A program made the translations under genes and the position numbers. A model generated the notes under the pieces. The model did no database searches. It worked only from the letters and a program-made list of their open reading frames with translations, and was not told where the DNA came from. Shown here piece after piece: positions 44,801 through 51,759 of a stretch of DNA of 64,000 bases. The stretch is from Candidatus Obscuribacter phosphatis. GTDB lineage: Bacteria > Cyanobacteriota > Vampirovibrionia > Obscuribacterales > Obscuribacteraceae. How positions within the stretch are numbered: the first letter of the stretch is position 1; each line of letters opens with the position of its first letter. Where the stretch lies: NCBI GenBank assembly GCA_001899315.1, contig MOYA01000001.1:1133403-1197402 (forward strand), given 5' to 3'.

Positions 44801-46780
44801 TCCGGCTTCAAATATGGTTCGCGTCTCTTCGGTACTTCTTACCGCACCGAAAATATGTCGTACAAAGCAGTGGCTGGCGGACTCGTCGATGCTAACAGTT
44901 CGGGTGTGCGCTTTGCCGAAGAAATGCTTGCTTCAGGCAAAATTTCCGGTCAGGGTGCCGATCTCGCTAAAGAGCTTGTGGCAATTGAACAAGCTAAAGC
45001 TAAGGCTCTGCCTATCTCGCCTTCTGAAAATGCTTTGCGGGCTCAGGCTCTTATGGGCAAACCCATCAAAGACATGACCGAGGCCGAAGCCCAAGAAATG
45101 TATCGCATGCTTGGTCTGAAAGATATGAACAAGGCTCAGCTCACTGAGTTTATGGGTTCAGTACTGAAGACCAGACCGGGCGACAAAGCTCTGGCTGCCA
45201 GACTAGCTGCCGCCGACCTCATCGACCTCAAGACTGTAGGCGATCTGGAAGTGCGTGCTCAGGCTCACAGTCAGCGCATGGTCGATTTTGCCGGAGAGGT
45301 CGATAAGGCACTTGTGGCCGGCAACAAGAGACTGGGCGACAACATGCCCTTTGTCGGTCTGCGTCCTGAGACCAAGATCGATTCGATTGTGCGCCGCATA
45401 GCCAAAGAAAATCCCGGCAAATATGCCGACGAACAGGCTATCAAAGACCAAATTACTTTCCTCAAAAATTCTGGTGTCAGCACACTGGGCGACCTGAAAG
45501 CCTATTACTTCGAAGCAAAACATGCCGATATGGGTGCTTTCATGGAGAACGCCGCCCGCGAAGGTCTCTTGCCGGAGCGCGGTCGCATGACCCGGGCCAA
45601 AGAAGCAGTGATGCTTTCTGACAGCCAGAGTGTAAGTAATGTCTTGGCTGAACTGAAGAAGAAACCGGGTGTAGATCCTGATCTCATCAAGCGTCTCGAT
45701 GAGTCGTTGCCGGTCTTGGAGCGCATGGGTATCAAGAATATGCGTCAATTGCAGGAAGCTCATGCCATGGGCGGCGAACTGCAATCGGTATTGAATATCA
45801 CCCGTCGTCATCCTGACTTTGCCGATGCCGAGACTGCCTCTATAAGCGACCTTCTGCGCCGCGACCCGCGTGCTCTTGGTCTAAATGGCAATCTCACCTC
45901 TCAGCGCATTGACGGCATACTCGGCACCCGCACCCGCGAGCCTGGAATTATCTCTAGAACTGCAGGCGGCGCTGCTGACTTGTTGTACCGCGATCGCTTC
46001 TATAACTTCACCAGTCCAAGTCGTAACTGGGGCAAGATCGATCCCAATAACACCAACCTGGCTCAACTAGAGCGAACCTCTAATCAGATTAGAACCAGGG
46101 CGGCGCTTGGCGGTTCGCTCATTGCTTCAAGCGCTTATCGCAGCATCACCGGTGTTTATGACAATGCCATCGACACCGATGCCCTTGGTCGTCCTCGTAT
46201 AGATCAAGAACTCGGTCGTCAGCTTACCGTCGGTGAGGCTTTGCAGCGTTCACTTATCGGCAACGGTTCTCTGGTCGAGCGTATGACCGGTAACATGGCC
46301 TCTGATGTCTTGCTCGGCAGCTTCTTACTTAGACCGGCTATTGCCGGCAGCGAGCAAATAGGCAAAGGCGCTCTTGGTTATGTCTTTTATAAGGGCTTTG
46401 ACGAACTCAATAAAGGCTCTGCCACAGGCTACAGCGATGCCGCCGACGCCGATGCCAAAGCCAAGCGTATGGAAGCACCGCTGACTAACGAAACCAATGC
46501 CACCGGTTTGGTCTTCGAGCAAGTGCGCCAGGGTCAAAGTGCCGCCGATCAGCAACTGCCCCAGGGCCAAGATACCGCTGGTCAGATAGCTGATGCTAAG
46601 CAACAAGAAGCACTTAGAGCCAGACAGGCGAGTGAGGCTAAAGCGAAGGCTGAACAACAAGCCAGAGAGCAAGCCGCAAGAGATAAGGCTGCTAAAGAAG
46701 GCAAAGCACCCGCACCTGCTCAAGGTCAAACATCTACAAACAACGATCCGCTTGGTTTGGGACTCTACGATAGTCCCTAG
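41855..46780 (+). CDS. Giant Ala/Lys/Pro-rich protein with low-complexity repeats
   Basis: 1641 residues, no signal peptide. N-terminal 100 residues are repeats (KAPD/KAPE), residues about 305-345 are DKPAGPV/DKPAGTG repeats, and most of the rest is helical, Ala/Lys/Glu/Gln-rich. A coiled-coil-like region spans about 110-210 (DILDKEVPALNKAGKLDEAKAAY). A glycine/alanine-rich hydrophobic stretch at about 908-962 (FVLNTGGKILLAKYAK, LAGAIGVRSAVMYGM) could insert in a membrane. The C-terminal 80 residues are polar and Gln-rich, ending GLGLYDSP. GAGG precedes the ATG. The next gene has the same style. I recognise no family. Size and disorder suggest a structural, surface or effector-like role, but this is inference. 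Confidence 0.8.
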   Translation: MAALDGSGDNKKKEEPKHEPNFDIVNGAPERRNGPTGSGQPVDAKGTEAPTGAVKKDGDVTAPAKPAGQAGADAKAPDKAPDKAPEKAPDKAPEKGLDRGLQQAPEKVNPVDQLKKVNDILDKEVPALNKAGKLDEAKAAYEKAIREAEKVSKQDIEKAKLELAEVQKKLKTETNVEEKTRLKEKERELFSVSRIKDAAYGNMALWYYRQGKAEDGNTKLLQAAGIDEATAKKHAKLAPEDLQKLGETGLQLQNVTIFDDIHFQRQMKRIEDSNGAPPDAYFVLHDKVRAFNDEAAKKAIAQAQGDKPAGPVDKPAGTGDKPAGTGDKPAGPVDKPAEGGDKPQTAAKPYDAKSVEDRVVAGANYLDALGKATDGRKIDDNGKKLMDDSINALVEMKNHFQPAAVTAATELIKQVGEDKFETVLAANKVYRQEAVKVQSDPALLAIMQKGQSEKPEEREAAQKELVEKFPAYAKAQQDYIASVGGDPKKAYDVNLLASPIHSYRQAADMELMMRTQYGNALVAADDKTGAAAQVKAITESLGPQKAEALGALLKDPELGPQLKKLYEATGSDTSAVGTAGDGVPALVIDKSKPLAEQMKDKPVDQLENFIRAEQGKGNLTMPEVKAAYEELIRQFGSPEYQKANREIVEGNQKMLTEGKNAEGKPLTEEERYKLHAENYLSFVNMQYGANLQLQYAKYLGDFGRREKMVEMALAKEPYEPGSVQRSATAFVEGGVNQLADMQKWSQSALKAADGLPYDLMKKEMQLQGQSIGKVGPFEEQLAGLKLSMNGEIKRNDKGEPEISYGMKDLSVTYRLELAQIYLRHDMMNQLDLQKSKSPATQVKTTDELYKPQVAGQMASEALAMWQKENPTVPHTMLNQLVAFGEMHNPQAFKDAARLVRADSSSGTADMASMAAAFVLNTGGKILLAKYAKLKGPAADLGGDAIGLAGAIGVRSAVMYGMTGEAENFRDTLVHGTASAAMVSGFKYGSRLFGTSYRTENMSYKAVAGGLVDANSSGVRFAEEMLASGKISGQGADLAKELVAIEQAKAKALPISPSENALRAQALMGKPIKDMTEAEAQEMYRMLGLKDMNKAQLTEFMGSVLKTRPGDKALAARLAAADLIDLKTVGDLEVRAQAHSQRMVDFAGEVDKALVAGNKRLGDNMPFVGLRPETKIDSIVRRIAKENPGKYADEQAIKDQITFLKNSGVSTLGDLKAYYFEAKHADMGAFMENAAREGLLPERGRMTRAKEAVMLSDSQSVSNVLAELKKKPGVDPDLIKRLDESLPVLERMGIKNMRQLQEAHAMGGELQSVLNITRRHPDFADAETASISDLLRRDPRALGLNGNLTSQRIDGILGTRTREPGIISRTAGGAADLLYRDRFYNFTSPSRNWGKIDPNNTNLAQLERTSNQIRTRAALGGSLIASSAYRSITGVYDNAIDTDALGRPRIDQELGRQLTVGEALQRSLIGNGSLVERMTGNMASDVLLGSFLLRPAIAGSEQIGKGALGYVFYKGFDELNKGSATGYSDAADADAKAKRMEAPLTNETNATGLVFEQVRQGQSAADQQLPQGQDTAGQIADAKQQEALRARQASEAKAKAEQQAREQAARDKAAKEGKAPAPAQGQTSTNNDPLGLGLYDSP
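42077..42139 (+). repeat. 12-bp tandem repeats encoding KAPD/KAPE
   Basis: Five units of AAAGCTCCAGAT or close variants in frame, giving KAPD, KAPD, KAPE, KAPD, KAPE. Third positions vary while residues are kept, pointing to selection on the peptide. Confidence 0.9.
42770..42883 (+). repeat. 21-bp tandem repeats encoding DKPAGPV/DKPAGTG
   Basis: Five and a half units of GACAAGCCAGCCGGTCCTGTC-type sequence. The same heptapeptide style (KPVDKPAEG) opens the next gene at 47020, linking the two proteins. Confidence 0.9.
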
Positions 46781-46803
46781 AATCGCAGAGTAGAAACTCT
46801 AGA

Positions 46804-46838
46804 GAGGTGCAGGGTAAGTCCTGCACCTTTTCTTTTTC
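46804..46838 (+). terminator. Intrinsic terminator after the giant gene
   Basis: AGGTGCAGG and CCTGCACCT form a perfect 9-bp stem with a GTAAGT loop, followed by TTTCTTTTT. Confidence 0.9.
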
Positions 46839-46915
46839 ACCTAGCCTTGGACTTGTCAAGGGATGGCTGAATAGTTCTGCCTTTCCAGACTTTTCATGAA
46901 AAAAAAGGTCTGAAT

Positions 46916-46944
46916 TTGTCCAATTTTGGGCACATTTGTATAGA
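46916..46944 (+). promoter_or_regulatory. Candidate promoter of the 918-aa protein gene
   Basis: TTGTCC and TATAGA are separated by 17 bases, 64 bases before the ATG and about 80 after the upstream terminator. The match to sigma-70 consensus is partial, but the terminator upstream means a promoter must exist here. Confidence 0.45.
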
Positions 46945-47007
46945 GAATGAGCACAGCCTCCCCCCCTCAGATTTTAGAGCCTGGCTGTCTTTTCTAGAGG
47001 AAGTGTT

Positions 47008-49764
47008 ATGGGCGATAGTCAAGTAAAACCGGTAGATAAACCAGCCGAAGGCGACAAGGGTCAGCCTAAAGCAGTGGTGGATACTGTGCAACTGCTGAAA
47101 GATGCACCGGCCAAGGCAGAAAAGCCGGCTCAGGCTGACAACTTTCAAATTGTCGATCGCACCCAACTAAGTGACAAAGTCACAACCCATGCCGATGACG
47201 TCAAGTCTAATTTGGCTAACGCCAAGGCTGCAGCAGTAGAAATCGCCAGACTTGATAAAGAACATACTAATCCGCAAGACAAGATCAAAGTCACCGACTC
47301 TAAAGGCAACGAAGTAGAGATGACTGTGGATGAGCGTGTCAAACAGCTCAAGCGTGAGATAGACACACAGTTTTCCACCGCCATTAAGAAAACCGACAAT
47401 GTACCGACCGAAGCTCTCACCGAGTTGGTCAAGCAAAACACTCTTGAAAGAGTTGCTCTTTCGCAAAAACTTGGTATCGATATAGTTCTATCCAACCCTG
47501 GCGAAGTGAGAACTCAGATTGATAATCTCATGAAGCAACAGCCCAACAATCCCGATCTGCTTCGCATGAACCAATTGCAGACCGATATGGAACGTCTGCG
47601 CGGCGTTGGTGAACTTTCTTCCGCCACCAAGATGCTCTATGCTCAGTATATGGCCGCTGGCTTGACCAATGAAAAATACGGTCTTGAGAAAGGCGAAAAC
47701 GGTAAGTTGCTTGTTGATCCTAAGGATGTGCAACTGGCTGCCCATATGATTATTCAAGCGGGCGAGAATAAAAACTTTCGCGATAACCCGACCTATCAAA
47801 AGGCTCTAGCCTCGGTCGGCGAGCACTTGGGCGTCAAAGATCGTGGTGAAGCAATCACCAAGAAAGTTTCGGAAGCCGCTATCGAAAGAGACCCGGCTAA
47901 GAAAGAAGCCATGCTCAAAGAAGCTGTGGAGCAGACCAAAGGTATTGGTCTAGATAAGCTGGCTACACTATATCGCGATCCTGAGTTTATGGCTCGTCAA
48001 AGTCAGGAAGTACAAGACCGCATTAAAGCCACTGTCGACAGTGCTAATAATGCCAGACTAGAGTATATGCGTCTTTTGACCAGTCAGGGACGCACAGCCG
48101 ATGCCGAAAAGCTTATGGTGCAAATCAAAGCCGATGATCCTGGTGCTGTCGGTCGTCTAGAAAAGAACGGCGACAAGCTTGAGTTCAAGTACAATACACC
48201 CGAATGGCAGGCTCTCGATAATCAGATGGCACTTGGTACTACCACCAATGCCGCTCAGTTTAGACAACTGGCAGACCTCTATAACAAAAAGATGGCTGAG
48301 GGACAACTTACGTCTTCTGGAAGAGGTTCCAGCGCTAGTTTTGATGAAGTCTTGAAGAACGGTGCTAATCGCAGCGATATCGGTGCCGATCAGATTTTGA
48401 AGGCAATGCAGCAACTCACCATCAAACGCGAAGAAGAACGCAAACAAAGTGTAAATGGACTAGATGCCGAAATAAAAGGGCTCAAGGCTGAACTTTCCGG
48501 ACTGCCTGGTAAGTCATTTGATGTCGAAGCCAAACGCGAGATGGCTAGAGAAGAAATTGAAGATAAGCTGAGAGTTCTGGAAGCCACCAAGCGTCAACTG
48601 GAAGAGAATGCCAAGAAAGTCAATGACTTTGAAGACGCCGAGCGCCGAATGCTGGTCATCAACCGCTTTAGCATGCTCAATGAGAAGAGCTCGGCCAGCG
48701 AAGAATTGGAAGCTCTCAAGCGTGACCATCCTGAATATTGGAACACACGCTTTAACGATGAGCAGAGACAACAAATTGAAAAAGCTTGTGAATATGTGCC
48801 GTGGTACAAAGACTGGCGCACATACGCCATTGTCGGTGCCGGTGTGGTCGGAGCCGTAGTCGGCTTTGGTGTCGCCAGCGCCGCCACTTCGGCTGGTGCC
48901 GTGGCTGGTACTGCTGCCTTCCTCGGTGTATCGGCTACCACTGCAGGCATCGGTCTGGCTGCCGTCGGTACTGCCGGTGGTGTGGTCCTGGGTGGCACCG
49001 CCGGTGGTCTCACCTATTACGGCGCCCACAATATGGCTGATTGGATGGGCATGACCAAAGAGTACGATAGAGCCAATTTCAAAGAAGACTTCCTGCAAGG
49101 TTATCGCATCGGTTCGGTAACCGGCGGTATCGGCGCCATGGTGCCAGGTGCGGCTGCAGCCATTGTTGTCGGCAATACCGAAAAAGCCGTGCTTGCCGCA
49201 GTGGCCAATCGCGGCGGCAATCTTAGCGCCAATGCCACCGGCTATCTGTTTAATGTCGGTAAATCGGTCCCGCTTGCTGCTTCATTCAATGCCACAAATG
49301 AAGCCTCTAGATGGGCTATGAGTGCGCCTGGTCAGTATCATTTCGACGGAACCCAATTTGTCAAAGATACAGCGATGTTTGCGGCTCTAAGCCCGCTGGG
49401 TGCAAAAATCCATGAAGTGCCCTTGCTCTCTAAGATACCGGTACCAGGTTTGCGCGGCTCACAAGGGACTCTCGCCGCCAATGCCATGATCGCCGAAGGC
49501 TTCGGTCAGATTGTTATTTCGGGTAGTGAGCATCTCAATGCCTATTCAAATGGCGCCGCCTACAATCCCAACAATCGCATCGGCATGTTCTCACCCACAA
49601 ATGGCTATGCCGAAGATCCTAATTCTAGAGCCGCTCGTGAGCGCATCTACGGCAAATATATTCAGTTTGATGAGCTGAGCTATATTCGCAACTACAGAAC
49701 TCTCCAGTCTCAGTTCGTTCCGCCTGAAATTACTTCACAAGCCGAGCGTCAACTGGCTAAATAG
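47008..49764 (+). CDS. Large helical protein with glycine-zipper hydrophobic core
   Basis: 918 residues, no signal peptide; AGAGGAAG before the ATG. It opens with KPVDKPAEGDKGQPK, the repeat peptide of the upstream giant protein. Residues about 40-600 are helical and charged. Residues about 607-672 are a long Gly/Ala/Val-rich stretch (VGAGVVGAVVGFGVASAATS, then GVVLGGTAGGLTYYGAH) able to span a membrane twice or more, with more at about 705-730. The C-terminal 200 residues are polar. The Gly-zipper followed by a Gly/Ala/Asn domain recalls pore- or membrane-inserting segments. It has its own terminator-promoter separation from the upstream gene, yet clearly similar composition. Family not recognised. 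Confidence 0.8.
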   Translation: MGDSQVKPVDKPAEGDKGQPKAVVDTVQLLKDAPAKAEKPAQADNFQIVDRTQLSDKVTTHADDVKSNLANAKAAAVEIARLDKEHTNPQDKIKVTDSKGNEVEMTVDERVKQLKREIDTQFSTAIKKTDNVPTEALTELVKQNTLERVALSQKLGIDIVLSNPGEVRTQIDNLMKQQPNNPDLLRMNQLQTDMERLRGVGELSSATKMLYAQYMAAGLTNEKYGLEKGENGKLLVDPKDVQLAAHMIIQAGENKNFRDNPTYQKALASVGEHLGVKDRGEAITKKVSEAAIERDPAKKEAMLKEAVEQTKGIGLDKLATLYRDPEFMARQSQEVQDRIKATVDSANNARLEYMRLLTSQGRTADAEKLMVQIKADDPGAVGRLEKNGDKLEFKYNTPEWQALDNQMALGTTTNAAQFRQLADLYNKKMAEGQLTSSGRGSSASFDEVLKNGANRSDIGADQILKAMQQLTIKREEERKQSVNGLDAEIKGLKAELSGLPGKSFDVEAKREMAREEIEDKLRVLEATKRQLEENAKKVNDFEDAERRMLVINRFSMLNEKSSASEELEALKRDHPEYWNTRFNDEQRQQIEKACEYVPWYKDWRTYAIVGAGVVGAVVGFGVASAATSAGAVAGTAAFLGVSATTAGIGLAAVGTAGGVVLGGTAGGLTYYGAHNMADWMGMTKEYDRANFKEDFLQGYRIGSVTGGIGAMVPGAAAAIVVGNTEKAVLAAVANRGGNLSANATGYLFNVGKSVPLAASFNATNEASRWAMSAPGQYHFDGTQFVKDTAMFAALSPLGAKIHEVPLLSKIPVPGLRGSQGTLAANAMIAEGFGQIVISGSEHLNAYSNGAAYNPNNRIGMFSPTNGYAEDPNSRAARERIYGKYIQFDELSYIRNYRTLQSQFVPPEITSQAERQLAK

Positions 49765-49824
49765 GGTATCTATTTAGTGGGCCGCTAGGGCGGCTGTCTA
49801 CTGGAAAGGTAGTTCTTGCGCTAG

Positions 49825-50586
49825 ATGCCGTTTTTATCGGTAATAATTCCGGCCTATAACGAAGAGAGGCGGCTGCCGCGTACTCTTGAGTCGGTCTATG
49901 AGTTTTTGCTTGCCGAGCTAGAGAAGAGCGGCCGAACCTTTGAGATTTTGGTGGTCGACGATGGCAGCCTCGACGGTACGGTCGAAGTTGTGGAAGAGTT
50001 CGCCCGCCACGCTCTTGATAATACTGTGCGTCTTGTCTCATATGCACCCAATCAGGGTAAGGGTTTTGCCGTGCGTACCGGTATGCTCAAGGCTGAAGGG
50101 CAATATCTGCTTATGAACGATGCCGATGGTTCTTCGCCGATAGAAGAAGTCGAACGACTTTTGGCTGCAACTACCAGCGGTGGCGGCGGCGCCAAGGTTG
50201 TCATCGGCTCCAGGGCTAAGGAAGATCCCACTGCCAAAGTGAACGCTCTGGCTTATCGTAAATATATCGGCAATACTTTTAATTTAATTGTGCAGTCTTT
50301 GCTTTTGCCGGGTATTCACGACACCCAATGCGGCTTTAAATTATTTGAGAGACAAGCTGCCCAAGAAATTTTCTCAGTCGCTCGTCTAAACGGCTTTGCC
50401 TTTGACGTTGAACTTCTCTATATTGCCAGACTGAAGGGCTATGCAATTAAAGAAGTGGCTATCAACTGGAACAATGTGGAAGGTTCTAAGGTAAATGTCC
50501 TTACCGATTCGCCCCGCATGCTCATCGAGGTGCTGATAATTACGATCGGCGCTTGGTTTGGCCGCTATGCCAAGGCTAAAGTCTAG
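49825..50586 (+). CDS. Family 2 glycosyltransferase (dolichyl-/polyprenyl-phosphate hexosyltransferase type)
   Basis: 253 residues. SVIIPAYNEERRLPRTLESV (5-24) and ILVVDDGSLDGT (41-52) are the GT2/GT-A nucleotide-sugar site, with the metal-binding DAD at 99-101 in MNDADGSSPIEE. The acceptor segment HDTQCGFKLFERQAAQEIF is typical of the Alg5/Dpm1-like group, which transfers glucose or mannose to a polyprenyl phosphate. The C-terminal part (MLIEVLIITIGAWFGRYAK) is weakly hydrophobic, not a full membrane anchor. The stop codon lies in a CTAG-rich tract. Confidence 0.9.
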   Translation: MPFLSVIIPAYNEERRLPRTLESVYEFLLAELEKSGRTFEILVVDDGSLDGTVEVVEEFARHALDNTVRLVSYAPNQGKGFAVRTGMLKAEGQYLLMNDADGSSPIEEVERLLAATTSGGGGAKVVIGSRAKEDPTAKVNALAYRKYIGNTFNLIVQSLLLPGIHDTQCGFKLFERQAAQEIFSVARLNGFAFDVELLYIARLKGYAIKEVAINWNNVEGSKVNVLTDSPRMLIEVLIITIGAWFGRYAKAKV

Positions 50587-50707
50587 TCAGAAGTCTAGTC
50601 AAGATCTAGGCAAGCAGATCAGCCAAAATCTAGCCAGGCTCTAGTTAAACTCTAGCCTAACTGTGGCTTTCTCTTGCTCGCCCTATTCTCTAGCCTTAGC
50701 CCTGCAC
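50578..50707. repeat. CTAG-rich degenerate repeat tract
   Basis: AAGTCTAGTCAG and AAGTCTAGTCAA follow each other at the glycosyltransferase stop (the first TAG is the stop), then ATCTAG/CTCTAG variants recur to 50700, with seven CTAG in all. CTAG is otherwise rare in most bacterial genomes. The convergent suhB stop (50708) also faces the tract. Confidence 0.75.
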
Positions 50708-51499
50708 TTATTTAGCAGCGGTACTAAGAGCCAGAGCCTTGACCACTTCTTCATGAATTTTGCCGTTTGTGGCCAAAATATGACCGCTTGTCATATCTAA
50801 AGGACCATCTTCTAAGTTGGTCACTTTACCGCCCGCCTCTCTGACAATCAAAGAACCGGCTGCCACGTCCCAGGGGGCCAGTTTCCTTTCCCAGAAACCA
50901 TCTAGACGGCCGCTTGCCACAAAACAAAGATCAAGGGCGGCGGAGCCGTCGCGTCTGACGCCATGGCACATATTGGTGATGGTGCGAAAGCTGTCCATAT
51001 TGTGGTGCACGCTTTTTAAAGTATCCGGCGGGAAGCCGGTGGCAAGCAAGCTGGTATCAAGGGTGGTGCGGTTCGAGACCGCAATTTTCTCGCCGTTCAA
51101 AGTGGCGCCTTGACCCTGGCTGGCCACAAATATCTCTGAGGCGATGGCGTTATAGACCACGCCTAGAACCATTTCGCCTTTTTCTTCCACACCAATAGAG
51201 ACACAAAAGAATGGATAGCTATGGGCGAAGTTGGTGGTGCCGTCTAGAGGGTCGATAATCCAACGTCGGGCACTTTCTTGCTTACCCGACTCGGCGCCGC
51301 TTTCTTCCGCCAAAAAGGCATCATTGGGGAAGCTAGCTTTGATTGTTTCGATGATGAGAGCTTCGCTGGCTTTATCAACATCGGTGACTATGTTAAATGC
51401 ACTCTTGTAGTCAAGTGATTTTACCTTGCCTACTCTAGACTTTTGCAATTCGCCCGCTCTCAGCGCTGCTTCTCTTGCTACTTTCTCGATTTTTTCCAT
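50708..51499 (-). CDS. suhB: Inositol monophosphatase family protein
   Basis: 263 residues. The metal-binding motifs of the IMPase fold are all present: EESG at about 65-68, DPLDGTTNFAHSYPFFCVSIG at about 83-103 and the C-terminal APWDVAAGSLIVREAGG. These Mg-dependent enzymes remove phosphate from inositol monophosphate, and bacterial SuhB also acts on rRNA transcription complexes. The substrate here is not provable from sequence. It is transcribed divergently from the ileS leader. The TAA stop faces the CTAG tract, and two more in-frame stops follow within nine codons. Confidence 0.92.
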   Translation of the reverse strand: MEKIEKVAREAALRAGELQKSRVGKVKSLDYKSAFNIVTDVDKASEALIIETIKASFPNDAFLAEESGAESGKQESARRWIIDPLDGTTNFAHSYPFFCVSIGVEEKGEMVLGVVYNAIASEIFVASQGQGATLNGEKIAVSNRTTLDTSLLATGFPPDTLKSVHHNMDSFRTITNMCHGVRRDGSAALDLCFVASGRLDGFWERKLAPWDVAAGSLIVREAGGKVTNLEDGPLDMTSGHILATNGKIHEEVVKALALSTAAK

Positions 51500-51592
51500 A
51501 TTCTTCGATGTTTTTCCAGCCGGTAGAGATAATGAGATTTTAGACTCTTTAAAACTCGGTATTTCTATCTCTTTACGCTTCTTGCAGATTTG

Positions 51593-51621
51593 TTGACGAC
51601 CATCATTGGCTTATTTATGCT
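51593..51621 (+). promoter_or_regulatory. Candidate sigma-70 promoter of the ileS leader
   Basis: TTGACG and TATGCT are separated by exactly 17 bases. Transcription would begin near 51628, about 27 bases before the leader-peptide ATG and 132 before ileS. Confidence 0.6.
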
Positions 51622-51654
51622 TATTATCCCGAGCAAGATTTAGGGATTAGCTGC

Positions 51655-51690
51655 ATGTCGACTCTATTGGTGTCCGCAATCATTATCTGA
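51655..51690 (+). CDS. Ile-rich leader peptide of the ileS attenuator
   Basis: An 11-codon frame, ATG to TGA, encodes MSTLLVSAIII. The last three codons before the stop are ATC ATT ATC, all Ile. AGGGA lies eight bases upstream of the ATG, a good ribosome-binding site. The peptide is short, has no other likely function and ends 10 bases before a hairpin pair that precedes ileS. Amino-acid-specific leader peptides of this kind control trp, his, ilv and pheST operons by ribosome stalling. The finding rests on arrangement; translation has not been shown. Confidence 0.75.
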   Translation: MSTLLVSAIII

Positions 51691-51700
51691 GACTAATATA

Positions 51701-51745
51701 GCTGGCGAAAGTGTCGCCGGCAGAGATGTCGGCGTTTTTGTTTTT
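51701..51745 (+). promoter_or_regulatory. Mutually exclusive hairpins (attenuator) before ileS
   Basis: Antiterminator: GCTGGCGA (51701-51708) pairs over eight bases with TCGCCGGC (51714-51721), one G.T pair. Terminator: CGCCGGCA (51715-51722) pairs over eight bases with TGTCGGCG (51727-51734), with a GAGA loop and then TTTTTGTTTTT. They share 51715-51721 and cannot form together. No gene on this strand ends upstream, so a terminator here makes sense only as control of ileS. Confidence 0.78.
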
Positions 51746-51759
51746 ATCAGGAGAAAACT

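Noticed and set aside
46781-47007. Gene fusion or read-through between the two giant proteins
   Set aside because: A strong terminator and separate promoter-like element and start codon lie between them.
51655-51690. Leader frame as ordinary small protein
   Set aside because: Eleven residues with terminal III fits a regulatory leader better than a functional peptide.
51500-51759. T-box riboswitch before ileS
   Set aside because: No T-box sequence (TGGNACCGCG), specifier loop or long stem I was found; the leader is too short.
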